Assembly: GCA_031409775.1 (NCBI GenBank)
Contig: JANNXY010000026.1
Span: 1 to 29,981, forward strand
Source of the DNA: JANNXY01 sp031409775
Lineage (GTDB): Bacteria; Patescibacteriota; Minisyncoccia; Phycocordibacterales; CAIZIN01
Reading direction: 5' to 3'
Length of the DNA stretch: 29,981 nucleotides
In this document: positions 1-7,177 of the stretch, piece by piece
Numbering within the stretch: position 1 is the stretch's first letter
How the letters are laid out: every line of letters starts with the position of its first letter
Notes under the pieces: generated by a model
Database searches by the model: none
What the model was told of the DNA's origin: nothing
What the model saw: the letters and a program-made list of their open reading frames with translations, nothing else
Translations under genes and position numbers: made by a program

Positions 1-200
1 GGATAGAAACTGACCCGCTACGATTTTTGAGTTTGCGGATGAACATACCATGATTTTACCCATGCAACACCCATTTTGGAAGGGTCCGTGTTTAACTATA
101 TGGGTATTTTAGAAAGATTTAGAGGGGTGCGGAAGTCAGGAGGCTTTTTGTCCAATTTGACATCAAAGTGGTCCGGCGTTTTTGATTTTGCCGAAATCAT
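1..200. other. Left-edge stretch with no confident gene
   Basis: No reading frame here is convincing. One plus frame stays open from the left edge to a TGA at 49-51 and could be the last 16 codons of a gene cut by the window edge, but I do not recognise it. A 34-codon minus-strand ORF starting with ATG at about 198 has no recognisable features. No tRNA or other known structured RNA is apparent. Confidence 0.4.
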
Positions 201-240
201 GTCGCCGCAACGTCCATTAGGTGGCGACTTTTATTTTTTT
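201..240 (+). terminator. Terminator-like hairpin with T-run
   Basis: A six-base-pair GC-rich stem (GTCGCC at 201-206 with GGCGAC at 223-228) is followed by TTTTATTTTTTT. The 16-nt loop is long for an intrinsic terminator. It would end a plus-strand transcript that enters from the left edge. Confidence 0.45.
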
Positions 241-253
241 CATCAATTAAATT

Positions 254-372
254 AACCACCTCGTCTCGAAGACTCGCCACTCCTCCTAGGATAAGGAGGA
301 GATCTGGATTCAGGATGCATGAATTTCCCCGCCTTATCCTAGGCGGGGTGGCCGCAGGCCGGGGCGGTGGTT
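254..372 (-). repeat. Palindromic repeat element, miniature relative of the DUF559 element
   Basis: The element is bounded by inverted AACCACC (254-260) and GGTGGTT (366-372). It contains two perfect 8-bp hairpins with 6-nt loops (280-287 with 294-301; 327-334 with 341-348) and a small GGCC-GCA-GGCC hairpin (350-360). Read on the minus strand, its end matches the 3' flank of the DUF559 gene at 17482-17531: CTCCTCCT hairpin, then CGAGTCTTCGAG, then GGTGGTT. TAAATT occurs at 248-253 and 374-379 and could be a target-site duplication. It has no ORF and sits 16 nt beyond the stop codon of the DUF1360 gene. Confidence 0.6.
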
Positions 373-388
373 GTAAATTGAACAGAAA

Positions 389-889
389 TTATTTTGTCCT
401 CCTCTCCACCTCATCACATTTGGCACCGATGAGACTCGCAATGAGCTGGAAAAGTGACGCTACCGCAGATACACCGATAACCACAACGAGGAGTGCAGAT
501 GCTGGAGATAATGTGTAGAGCAGAGCTACGAGCACAGTAGTCCACAGTCCCACACACCACGGACAGTCGAGCAGTGTCGCGAGCATCCGGCGGAATGGGC
601 CGGTAGCTAATTTCCTTTCCATAAATACTTCCCCATTCTCTTCTATACGATGAGATTTGTAAGCGATAGATTCACGAACAAAGGCAAAGACAGAATCATA
701 ACAGAATAGTCTGATGAGACGGAATGAGGCGAGAGCGACAAGGAATATATCAAATAGCCTGATAGGCTGCACAGAGATCGTTCGGGTCACGAGAAGTGCA
801 TAGATTATTATGCAGACAGCGATAAACATAGCCGTAGGTGATACGAAATTGTATAAACTTTGACGATATTCAGAAATTGGTTGTCGCAT
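389..889 (-). CDS. DUF1360 family membrane protein
   Basis: This 166-residue protein resembles DUF1360 (YjcA-like), a family without an assigned biochemical function. The family signature is visible: an RLIRLFCYD segment after the second hydrophobic stretch and a CPWCVGLW motif before the last membrane segments. I see three or four hydrophobic segments, so it is probably integral to the cytoplasmic membrane. The frame extends to a TTG at 907, but ATG at 889 is preferred because an extended -10 box (TGT-TACAAT, 896-904) ends 6 nt upstream and the TTG would give only 3 nt to the fusA stop. It follows fusA directly and is the last gene of the expanded str locus. Its function is unknown. Confidence 0.8.
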   Translation of the reverse strand: MRQPISEYRQSLYNFVSPTAMFIAVCIIIYALLVTRTISVQPIRLFDIFLVALASFRLIRLFCYDSVFAFVRESIAYKSHRIEENGEVFMERKLATGPFRRMLATLLDCPWCVGLWTTVLVALLYTLSPASALLVVVIGVSAVASLFQLIASLIGAKCDEVERRTK

Positions 890-895
890 AAACAA

Positions 896-904
896 ATTGT
901 AACA
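896..904 (-). promoter_or_regulatory. Extended -10 promoter, predicted leaderless start for DUF1360 gene
   Basis: On the minus strand TGT-TACAAT is followed by six bases (TTGTTT) and then ATG at 889. This spacing puts the predicted transcription start at the start codon. It lies immediately upstream of fusA's end, so the DUF1360 gene could be transcribed independently. Confidence 0.5.
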
Positions 905-910
905 CAAGAT

Positions 911-3052
911 TTACTTCCTAGCCTCTGCAATAGTCTTCTCGACATTGCTTGGCACGACGTCGTAGCGGTCGAACTCCATGTTCGGTGCGCCGCGGCCCTG
1001 GGTCATCGAGCGGACTTCGGTAGTGTAACCAAACATTTCTGACAATGGCGCCTTGGCCTTGACGACTACATACATACCACGGTTCTCTGTTCCCTCGATC
1101 TGACCACGCTTGGATGTGATTGATCCGATGATGTCACCCATAAACTGCTCTGGAGCGGTGATCTCTACCTTCATGATCGGCTCGAGGATTACTGGACGAG
1201 CACGCTTGGCTGCATCCTGAAATGCTTGGGAAGCAGCGATCTTGTAAGCGATTTCTGATGAGTCTACATCGTGATACGATCCGAATGTAAGCTCGCATGA
1301 GACATTGGTCATCGGGAACCCTGCAACGATACCACGATCCATCGCTTCGCGAACACCTTTGCGCACAGCTGGGATAAATTCTACCGGGATCACACCTCCT
1401 TTGATCGAGTCGATGAATTCATAGCCTTCTTCGCGGTGAATATTCTTGGGAACCTTGGCTTCCGGATCTACCGCCTCGATAGGTTTGAGAGTAAGCTTGA
1501 CGTGACCGTATTGACCCTTGCCTCCTGTCTGCTTGATGTATTTGTGCTCGGCTTCGGCTGAACCAAGGATGGTCTCACGGTATGCTACCTGCGGCTTGCC
1601 GACATTGGCATCCACGGTAAACTCTCTCTTCATACGGTCTACCATGATCTCGAGGTGGAGTTCTCCCATACCAGATATGATAGTCTCACCTGTCTCGGTG
1701 TTGGATGATACGCGGAATGTTGGATCTTCGTCTTGGAGTTTACGCAGGGCCATTCCCATTTTCTCTTGATCGGCTTTGGTCTTGGGCTCAATCCTTAGGG
1801 ACACTACAGGTTCAGCGAACTTGATAGGATCGAGGATAATAGGGTTCGTTTCGTCACAGAAAGTGTGCGATGTCTTGGCCTCCTTGAGTCCTACTGCAGC
1901 GGCGATTTCTCCGGCATAGACTTTCTTTACCTCTTCACGTTTGTTGGCTTGGAGACGGACGATACGGCCTAGGCGCTCTTTGTTACCTGTTGTCGAGTTG
2001 TATATATATGAGCCAGACTCTACCGTTCCAGAGTAAACTCGGAAGAATGTAAGCTGTCCCACGAATGGATCTGACTGGAGTTTGAATGCTAGTGCAGAGA
2101 ATGGCTCGCTATCAGATGCAGATCGAGTTACTTCTTCACCAGTCTTGGGATCGGTTCCCTTTACTGGCGGGATATCTAGCGGACTAGGTAGGAACTCTAC
2201 TACGGCATCAAGTATTAGCTGGGTACCCTTGTTGCGTAGTGCTGTTCCGGTAAATACTGGGAAAATTCTGTTACCGATCACACCTTTGCGCAGAGCCGCC
2301 TTGAGCTCGGCGATAGGCAGATCTTCGCCATTGAGAAACCTCTCCATCATCGCATCGTCCTCTGTTACAATCTTCTCTACGAGTTCTGCACGGTATTTCT
2401 CTACGTCAGCTACCATGTCTGCTGGTACTTCGCCTTCTATTACCTTCTCGCCCATATCGCCTTCGAATCTGTATGACTTCCTTTTTAGTAGATCCACCAC
2501 ACCCTCGAACTGATCTTCTGATCCGATAGGAAGCTGTGCACGGATAGCATTCTTGTTTAATCTATCGAGAATTGACTGGTATGAACGTTCAAATGACGCA
2601 CCAGTTCGATCGAGCTTGTTGATGAAGCAGATGCGAGGAACATGATATTTGTCTGCCTGTCTCCATACAGTTTCTGACTGAGGTTCTACCCCCGCTACTC
2701 CGTCGAATACTACTACTCCTCCGTCGAGTACTTTGAGCGAGCGCTCTACCTCTACCGTAAAGTCCACGTGTCCTGGTGTGTCGATGATGTTGAACCTTAC
2801 TTTCTGTGACAAGTCGGTACCCATGTATGTAGGGTTCCAGAAACAGGTGATAGCCGCCGCAGTAATAGTAATACCACGCTCTTTCTCCTGCTCCATCCAG
2901 TCGGTGGTTGCTTCACCTTCGTGTACCTCACCTATCTTGTGCTGGGATCCAGTGTAATACAGGATACGCTCGGAAGTGGTGGTCTTGCCGGCATCAATGT
3001 GGGCGATAATTCCGAAGTTTCTAACTCTTTCTAATGGATAATCTCGATTCAT
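911..3052 (-). CDS. fusA: Elongation factor G
   Basis: A full-length translational GTPase (713 residues; family usually about 690-710) that drives ribosomal translocation and takes part in ribosome recycling. The GTPase motifs are all present: AHIDAGKTT (G1), RGITI (G2), DTPGH (G3) and NKLD (G4). They are followed by the domain II, III, IV and V sequences, including GMGELHLEI and the GGVIPVEFIPAV region. The switch region carries a short insertion compared with E. coli, between TCFW and FNIIDTPGH. The ATG at 3052 starts the conserved NRDYPLERVRNFGIIAHID N-terminus. In most bacteria fusA directly follows rpsL-rpsG. Here five other genes lie between them, and fusA has about 80 nt of its own upstream region. 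Confidence 0.98.
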   Translation of the reverse strand: MNRDYPLERVRNFGIIAHIDAGKTTTSERILYYTGSQHKIGEVHEGEATTDWMEQEKERGITITAAAITCFWNPTYMGTDLSQKVRFNIIDTPGHVDFTVEVERSLKVLDGGVVVFDGVAGVEPQSETVWRQADKYHVPRICFINKLDRTGASFERSYQSILDRLNKNAIRAQLPIGSEDQFEGVVDLLKRKSYRFEGDMGEKVIEGEVPADMVADVEKYRAELVEKIVTEDDAMMERFLNGEDLPIAELKAALRKGVIGNRIFPVFTGTALRNKGTQLILDAVVEFLPSPLDIPPVKGTDPKTGEEVTRSASDSEPFSALAFKLQSDPFVGQLTFFRVYSGTVESGSYIYNSTTGNKERLGRIVRLQANKREEVKKVYAGEIAAAVGLKEAKTSHTFCDETNPIILDPIKFAEPVVSLRIEPKTKADQEKMGMALRKLQDEDPTFRVSSNTETGETIISGMGELHLEIMVDRMKREFTVDANVGKPQVAYRETILGSAEAEHKYIKQTGGKGQYGHVKLTLKPIEAVDPEAKVPKNIHREEGYEFIDSIKGGVIPVEFIPAVRKGVREAMDRGIVAGFPMTNVSCELTFGSYHDVDSSEIAYKIAASQAFQDAAKRARPVILEPIMKVEITAPEQFMGDIIGSITSKRGQIEGTENRGMYVVVKAKAPLSEMFGYTTEVRSMTQGRGAPNMEFDRYDVVPSNVEKTIAEARK

Positions 3053-3107
3053 AAATATATAAATTGGTTAATAAATGCTAATATTTTGCCTATTAAATAG
3101 TTGGGCT

Positions 3108-3136
3108 ATTGTAGCGTAGAAATGGGGAAAAGTCTA
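3108..3136 (-). promoter_or_regulatory. Candidate promoter for fusA
   Basis: On the minus strand TAGACT (3131-3136; 4 of 6 to TTGACA) is separated by 17 nt from TACAAT (3108-3113; 5 of 6 to TATAAT). It would give a leader of about 50 nt before the fusA ATG. The -35 overlaps the end of the histidine kinase gene. No Shine-Dalgarno sequence is visible in the leader. Confidence 0.35.
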
Positions 3137-3955
3137 CAATCTAAGCTTCACATAAAAAGTCGCACCCTTGCCTTCACCATCTGATGTCGCCCAGATGCGC
3201 CCGTGATGCTTCTCTATTATCTTGCGAGCAACGAACAGTCCCACACCCACCCCCTGAACATCGGTGTTGGTAGCTGTCTTGCCACGGTAGAATTTCTTGA
3301 ACAAATGCTTCATTTCATTCTTGGGAATACCTATACCACTATCTTTTATTAGCATTGTCAGATACTTGCGATCCTGGTAGATCCCTACATATATCTGGCC
3401 CTTATCCGGAGTATACATGATAGCATTCTGTAGGAGTAGCTCTACTACGAACTGGAGACGTTTGGTGTCTCCTGATATGAGAGGTATATCATGCGGGATA
3501 TCTATCGTGAGGGAGATGTTCTTCTCGTGGATCTTGGGACTATACTTCTGCAAAGTCTGCTCTACCATCTCGCGGAATGATACAGCAGCAAATACAAACC
3601 GTGCTTCATTCATCATAGTAGCGAAATCAGTGAGGGTGTCGATAAGTGTGATCACACGCTCGTTGGCGCTGTCGATCTGGTTTATGTCATCGAGCACATG
3701 CTTGCCCACTGCACTCTTGCGTATATTGTCTGCAGACCATTTGATCACAGTTGTCGGTGTGCGGAATACATGTGTCACGACATTTATAAATTCGTACTGA
3801 CTATGCGCCAGCACTGCCCTATTGCGATGTATATAGTATGCAACCCCGATAGCAACAAGTGCAGAAAATTCTATGGAAAAAAGGATACGATAATACCCCG
3901 AAGCCCATACGGCAATGATGGCTATGAGTATAAATATCGGTGAAAATTTTCTCAT
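3134..3955 (-). CDS. Orphan membrane sensor histidine kinase
   Basis: A 273-residue two-component kinase. Two hydrophobic segments (about 5-24 and 28-42) leave almost no extracellular sensor. A HisKA dimerisation domain and a HATPase_c domain follow. The phospho-acceptor is His62 in VTHVFRTP. The ATP-binding domain shows N177 (N box), DSGIGIP at 205-211 (G1), the KKFYR F box and GVGVGL at 235-240 (G2). The residue after the histidine is Val, where the family almost always has an acidic residue used in phosphotransfer. No response regulator is encoded in the window, so its partner must lie elsewhere. It starts 3 nt after the prepilin gene ends and is probably co-transcribed with it. Confidence 0.92.
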   Translation of the reverse strand: MRKFSPIFILIAIIAVWASGYYRILFSIEFSALVAIGVAYYIHRNRAVLAHSQYEFINVVTHVFRTPTTVIKWSADNIRKSAVGKHVLDDINQIDSANERVITLIDTLTDFATMMNEARFVFAAVSFREMVEQTLQKYSPKIHEKNISLTIDIPHDIPLISGDTKRLQFVVELLLQNAIMYTPDKGQIYVGIYQDRKYLTMLIKDSGIGIPKNEMKHLFKKFYRGKTATNTDVQGVGVGLFVARKIIEKHHGRIWATSDGEGKGATFYVKLRL

Positions 3956-3958
3956 GAC

Positions 3959-4468
3959 CTAATTCGGCGCAGTCACACAGTAACCTTCATTTGAACCACC
4001 TGATCCTATGATTGGCAAAGGAATTTCAGAATTAGGATCCTGAGTATAAATTAAATATCCACTTAATAACGGTTTTCCCCCACAATCATAATCACCATTT
4101 AATCCATTTGGATCTGTTAAATTAGTATCATTTAAATAAATAATTGGGCTTATGCCATCAACTGCAAAATCTGGAACATCGGAAATATAACTCGGTATAA
4201 AATCTGGGTCAGCAATTGAATTAATATCCTTTAATTCTGAATTTGCGGAAAATTCACCTTCCGCAGGATATTTCCCATTAGAAGTTTTATAAATCTCCAA
4301 AGCCTTCTGAATTTGGTAAATACTCTGTGCAAATGCTTGGTTGCGGGCTTTCTGTCTCGCTGAAGCTACGTTGGCAAGCACAACACTAGATAGCAAACCT
4401 ATTATAGAAATAACCACCAACAGCTCAATCAGGGTAAATCCACTTTGTCTGCTCTGGGATAATTTCAT
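3959..4468 (-). CDS. Type IV prepilin-like protein
   Basis: A 169-residue prepilin. A short basic leader is followed by the prepilin peptidase site GFTLIELLVVISIIGLLSSV: cleavage after Gly, Phe at +1 and Glu at +5 of the mature protein. The usual N-terminal alpha helix comes next (VLANVASARQKARNQAFA), then a soluble globular domain with two cysteines near the C-terminus (DYDCGGK and GYCVTAPN) that could form the disulfide-bounded loop seen in many pilins. The main pilus gene cluster is about 15 kb away (19092-29981). This one lies between a small membrane protein gene and the kinase gene, 2-3 nt from each. It could be a major pilin or a pseudopilin; the sequence alone does not decide. Confidence 0.93.
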   Translation of the reverse strand: MKLSQSRQSGFTLIELLVVISIIGLLSSVVLANVASARQKARNQAFAQSIYQIQKALEIYKTSNGKYPAEGEFSANSELKDINSIADPDFIPSYISDVPDFAVDGISPIIYLNDTNLTDPNGLNGDYDCGGKPLLSGYLIYTQDPNSEIPLPIIGSGGSNEGYCVTAPN

Positions 4469-4470
4469 GA

Positions 4471-4764
4471 TTAAAGATTAGGAGTAGGAACTCTATTCTG
4501 GAGCCTTTCTTGTAATGGACTAGGCTTTGGAGAGCCTTGCAGGAATGAAGGCTGCCAAACATAGACGACAAATATAACGATAGCGGAAAGGAAAAATAAC
4601 CCGGTAAGTACAAGGAGTAGGTTACCGGCTTGCTTCTCGTTCTTTATCACACCTTTGCTCATCAGGAAATTCACCATACCCGGAGTCTGAGGTATACCTA
4701 GAACAACTCGTGACTGGAAGCGATTGTTTTGGCTCAAATTATTTTCTTCGAATTCTATTCCCAT
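4471..4764 (-). CDS. Small single-pass membrane protein, unknown function
   Basis: I do not recognise this 97-residue protein. It has a soluble N-terminal half of about 47 residues, one strong hydrophobic segment (about 49-69, LLLVLTGLFFLSAIVIFVVYV) and a short Pro-rich tail. The ATG at 4764 is preceded by TAATAT ending 6 nt upstream, a weak version of the start arrangement seen elsewhere in the window. It is packed between the PAP2 gene (12 nt) and the prepilin gene (2 nt), which suggests a shared transcript. A role in the pilus or envelope would be a guess from position only. Confidence 0.7.
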   Translation of the reverse strand: MGIEFEENNLSQNNRFQSRVVLGIPQTPGMVNFLMSKGVIKNEKQAGNLLLVLTGLFFLSAIVIFVVYVWQPSFLQGSPKPSPLQERLQNRVPTPNL

Positions 4765-4776
4765 ATATGTATATTA

Positions 4777-5415
4777 CTACGATGCCATATGATCTGCAAC
4801 ATAGTTTATCAAGCTCGTAATAACCAACATAATCCCAGCAGCAACCAATACCCCACCATATACATCTGATGCCCAATGTGCACCCAGGTATACCCTACTT
4901 ATCCCAACTAGGCTACCTATAACCACCGCCAATGTTACACCGAGGTATTTTACTTTCTTGTTCTCGACCTCGTTTAGAAATACCCACGCGACTATACCAA
5001 ACACCACAAACGCACCGGTAGTATGGCCCGAGGGAAAGCTATATCCACCTACAGATACACCATCGAGCATTGGTCTAGCTCGCTCGAAATAGTTCTTTGT
5101 CATAATTGTCAGAATATTTACCAATACGGCACTAGTGAGGAGACAGGTAAGCGGCTTCCACTGTCTGTGTAGAGCAAACATCAATGCAGTAACTAGAATG
5201 ATGAGAGCTAATATGTCGAAATCTCCGATGCTAGTGACAACCCACATCCAATCCAGAAGCCACTGCATTCTAACGGAGCTTATATAGGATTCGACTATTA
5301 TATCCGTCCTTTCTACAACACTTCCATGCATCATCGACAGGAATCCCACAGCGACAGAGATCGCTATACTAACCAACCCTAGGACAAATACAGCACAACT
5401 ACTAATGTTTTTCAT
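4777..5415 (-). CDS. PAP2 family membrane phosphatase
   Basis: A 212-residue integral membrane phosphatase of the PAP2 (type 2 phosphatidic acid phosphatase) superfamily, whose members dephosphorylate lipid phosphates such as undecaprenyl diphosphate or phosphatidic acid. All three signature motifs are present: K107 with RP at 114-115 (KNYFERARP), PSGH at 128-131, and SRVYLGAHWASD at 173-184 with the catalytic His180 and Asp184. About five membrane segments are visible. The frame runs upstream to 5580, but that would overlap the DUF4105 gene by 150 nt. ATG at 5415 removes the overlap and has a strong extended -10 box 7 nt upstream. The natural substrate cannot be read from the sequence. Confidence 0.92.
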   Translation of the reverse strand: MKNISSCAVFVLGLVSIAISVAVGFLSMMHGSVVERTDIIVESYISSVRMQWLLDWMWVVTSIGDFDILALIILVTALMFALHRQWKPLTCLLTSAVLVNILTIMTKNYFERARPMLDGVSVGGYSFPSGHTTGAFVVFGIVAWVFLNEVENKKVKYLGVTLAVVIGSLVGISRVYLGAHWASDVYGGVLVAAGIMLVITSLINYVADHMAS

Positions 5416-5422
5416 TAGAATA

Positions 5423-5431
5423 ATTATATCA
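5423..5431 (-). promoter_or_regulatory. Extended -10 promoter, predicted leaderless start for PAP2 gene
   Basis: On the minus strand TGA-TATAAT (perfect -10 hexamer) is followed by seven bases and then ATG at 5415. The TGA is also the stop codon of the upstream DUF4105 gene (5429-5431), so one triplet serves both purposes. Confidence 0.5.
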
Positions 5432-6217
5432 GATTTTGTGCTCGCGCTGTACCTCCCCGAATGGCTTATCGTGTGGAATAAGTTCGAGTCTATATAATTC
5501 TTCGTCTGCAAACCCAGCAAATATCCTCGCATAACTCCAAGATATACTGCCCGGGTGTACACGGTTGGCGCTGTCTGCAAGTAGGTTGGTACAGTTGGAT
5601 AACACTGTATTGTAGAACTGCGGTTCGGTCTCGAGTTTCTCTGTAGCTCTCGCTAGATCGGCCAGGATCTGGCTTGCGGTAGTGGTAGATATAAGTAAAG
5701 GATATTTGTACAAAGGATCTCCCCAGTAAACGCTGCGTCGTGTGGTGAAGTCCCCCGCACTCCCCCATGCGTACCAGACTTCGTAATTATGGAAGATTCC
5801 CTTTATCGGACTATATTCTGAACCGACAGTCTTGCGCGCCTCGACAGATACCGAGACATTTCTGCCATCAGCAAATTCAAATATAAAGAAAGTGTGTGCA
5901 ATCCCCTTCCATTTGCCAAATGGACTCTCGAGGAAATGCGCACCAGTAACCTGATTCAGATCAAAGCTATCTGAATAATATCTTTTCGAAACTACTTCAC
6001 CTGTCTTGTAGCTCCAGTCACGAATGTTGTCTACACGAATAGTCGAAGTAGAGATGGTTATGTCAGGTAGTACTCTGGAATCTTCGACCCAATTACGATC
6101 TAGCTTGGGGGATTTGAGTCCGGTAAAGAAATACACAACCAACCCAAGCAATATAATTATAAATAAAAGCTTGAACAGCACCTTTATCGGCCACCATATG
6201 AGTCGGAAGAGGATCAT
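5429..6217 (-). CDS. DUF4105 (Lnb N-terminal-like) membrane-anchored protein
   Basis: A 262-residue protein with one N-terminal membrane anchor (about 15-32) and an extracytoplasmic DUF4105 domain. This is the periplasmic domain also found at the start of Bacteroides Lnb, a lipoprotein N-acyltransferase. Family features visible are GIAHTFFIFEF with His108, the SVEAR strand, a Tyr-rich central part (SEYSPIKGIFHNYEVWY) and FYNTVLSNCTNLL with Cys209. The His and Cys are the likely active-site residues. The C-terminal membrane domain of Bacteroides Lnb is absent. It follows rpsG by 9 nt and precedes a lipid phosphatase gene by 13 nt. A lipid or lipoprotein role for the pair is inference. Confidence 0.78.
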   Translation of the reverse strand: MILFRLIWWPIKVLFKLLFIIILLGLVVYFFTGLKSPKLDRNWVEDSRVLPDITISTSTIRVDNIRDWSYKTGEVVSKRYYSDSFDLNQVTGAHFLESPFGKWKGIAHTFFIFEFADGRNVSVSVEARKTVGSEYSPIKGIFHNYEVWYAWGSAGDFTTRRSVYWGDPLYKYPLLISTTTASQILADLARATEKLETEPQFYNTVLSNCTNLLADSANRVHPGSISWSYARIFAGFADEELYRLELIPHDKPFGEVQREHKI

Positions 6218-6226
6218 TCCTCTATA

Positions 6227-6697
6227 TTACCATGCGAAGTGGGCAAAGGCCTTGTTGGCTTCCGCCATCTTGTGAGTGTTCTCGCGCTTCTTTACAGCTT
6301 CACCTTCGTTTTTGACTGCTAGAATTATTTCTTCGGCTAGCTTCTCGTGCATTGGCTTGCCTTTCTTGCCACGAGCTGCATCTACAAGCCATGTCATACC
6401 TAGGAATTGTCGTCGCTCTGCGCGAACTTCTCGAGGGACCTGATAGTTGGCACCTCCCACGCGTCGTGAGCGGACTTCCATCTGTGGAGCAACGTTCTTG
6501 AGTGCAGTATCAAAATATTCTAAAACGTTCTCGATCTTTTCTTTGTCTTTGATCACATCGAACGCTTTGTAAACTACTGTTCTAGCTGTGTTTTTCTTGC
6601 CACTAGACATGACATAGTTAATAAGCTTTTCTACTCGGTCTGAACCGAATACTACGTCTGGCTTGGCTATGTTTCTGTTTTTTACTGGTCGTCGCAT
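6227..6697 (-). CDS. rpsG: 30S ribosomal protein S7
   Basis: A 156-residue S7, the normal bacterial length. S7 nucleates assembly of the 30S head by binding the 3' domain of 16S rRNA. Recognisable segments are RRPVKNRNI at the N-terminus, LINYVMSSGKKNTA, the APQMEVRSRRVGGANYQVP core motif, and the C-terminal KRENTHKMAEANKAFAHFAW. It lies 34 nt downstream of rpsL, as in the classical str operon. No Shine-Dalgarno sequence and no -10 box is apparent before its ATG, so it is probably translated from the rpsL transcript. The usual next gene, fusA, is displaced by about 3.2 kb. Confidence 0.98.
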   Translation of the reverse strand: MRRPVKNRNIAKPDVVFGSDRVEKLINYVMSSGKKNTARTVVYKAFDVIKDKEKIENVLEYFDTALKNVAPQMEVRSRRVGGANYQVPREVRAERRQFLGMTWLVDAARGKKGKPMHEKLAEEIILAVKNEGEAVKKRENTHKMAEANKAFAHFAW

Positions 6698-6731
6698 AAT
6701 AGTTGGTAGTTAGTAGTTGATAGTGAGTAGA

Positions 6732-7148
6732 TTACTTGGCAGCCTTGGGCTTCTTGGTTCCATAGTTAGATCGTTCCTTGCGACGCTTCTCTACTCCTGC
6801 TGCATCGAGTACTCCGCGTACTACAGAGTATCGTAGTCCTACGTCTCGGACCTTGCCCCCGCGTAGCATTACAACTGAGTGCTCCTGTAGGTTGTGCCCC
6901 ATTCCAGGGATATATGCAGTAACTTCGATACCATTTGTTAGACGAACACGGGCGATCTTGCGCACGGCAGAGTTAGGCTTCTTGGGAGTCTTGGTGGTTA
7001 CCTTGATGCATACACCACGCTTGAATGGGCAATTATTGAATGTAGGGCGGTTCTCGATAGTGTTGAATCCACGAGTAAGAGCCACAGACTTGGATTTCCT
7101 CTTGGTCTGGACTCGGCCCCTCTTGGTTAGTTGGTTGATGGTTGGCAT
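6732..7148 (-). CDS. rpsL: 30S ribosomal protein S12, with altered 88-91 loop
   Basis: A 138-residue S12 of the long, Bacillus-like type. S12 lines the decoding site and contributes to accuracy. TPKKPNSA (with the residue equivalent to E. coli Lys43) and HNLQEHSVV are conserved. The second conserved loop is unusual: E. coli reads RVKDLPGVRY, whereas here it reads KVRDVGLRY. That means Arg in place of Lys88, and one residue missing where Leu90-Pro91 would be. The nucleotide sequence supports the reading with no frame disturbance. The Asp that RimO methylthiolates in other bacteria (Asp89) is kept. It is the first gene of the minus-strand block; ATG at 7148 starts the standard MPTINQL. Confidence 0.98.
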   Translation of the reverse strand: MPTINQLTKRGRVQTKRKSKSVALTRGFNTIENRPTFNNCPFKRGVCIKVTTKTPKKPNSAVRKIARVRLTNGIEVTAYIPGMGHNLQEHSVVMLRGGKVRDVGLRYSVVRGVLDAAGVEKRRKERSNYGTKKPKAAK

Positions 7149-7177
7149 TTCGTAAACTTTTATGTCTGACCACTCTA

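Noticed and set aside
96..200. Minus-strand 34-codon ORF in the left-edge region
   Set aside because: It has no homology that I recognise, no promoter at the usual distance and no pattern in its residues. Too short to support.
315..518. Plus-strand 67-codon ORF near the left edge
   Set aside because: It is made of the palindromic repeat and the antisense of the DUF1360 gene, with no recognisable features.
5416..5580. N-terminal extension of the PAP2 protein
   Set aside because: It would overlap the DUF4105 gene by 150 nt and adds a non-membrane, non-family sequence. The internal ATG has a promoter at the usual distance.
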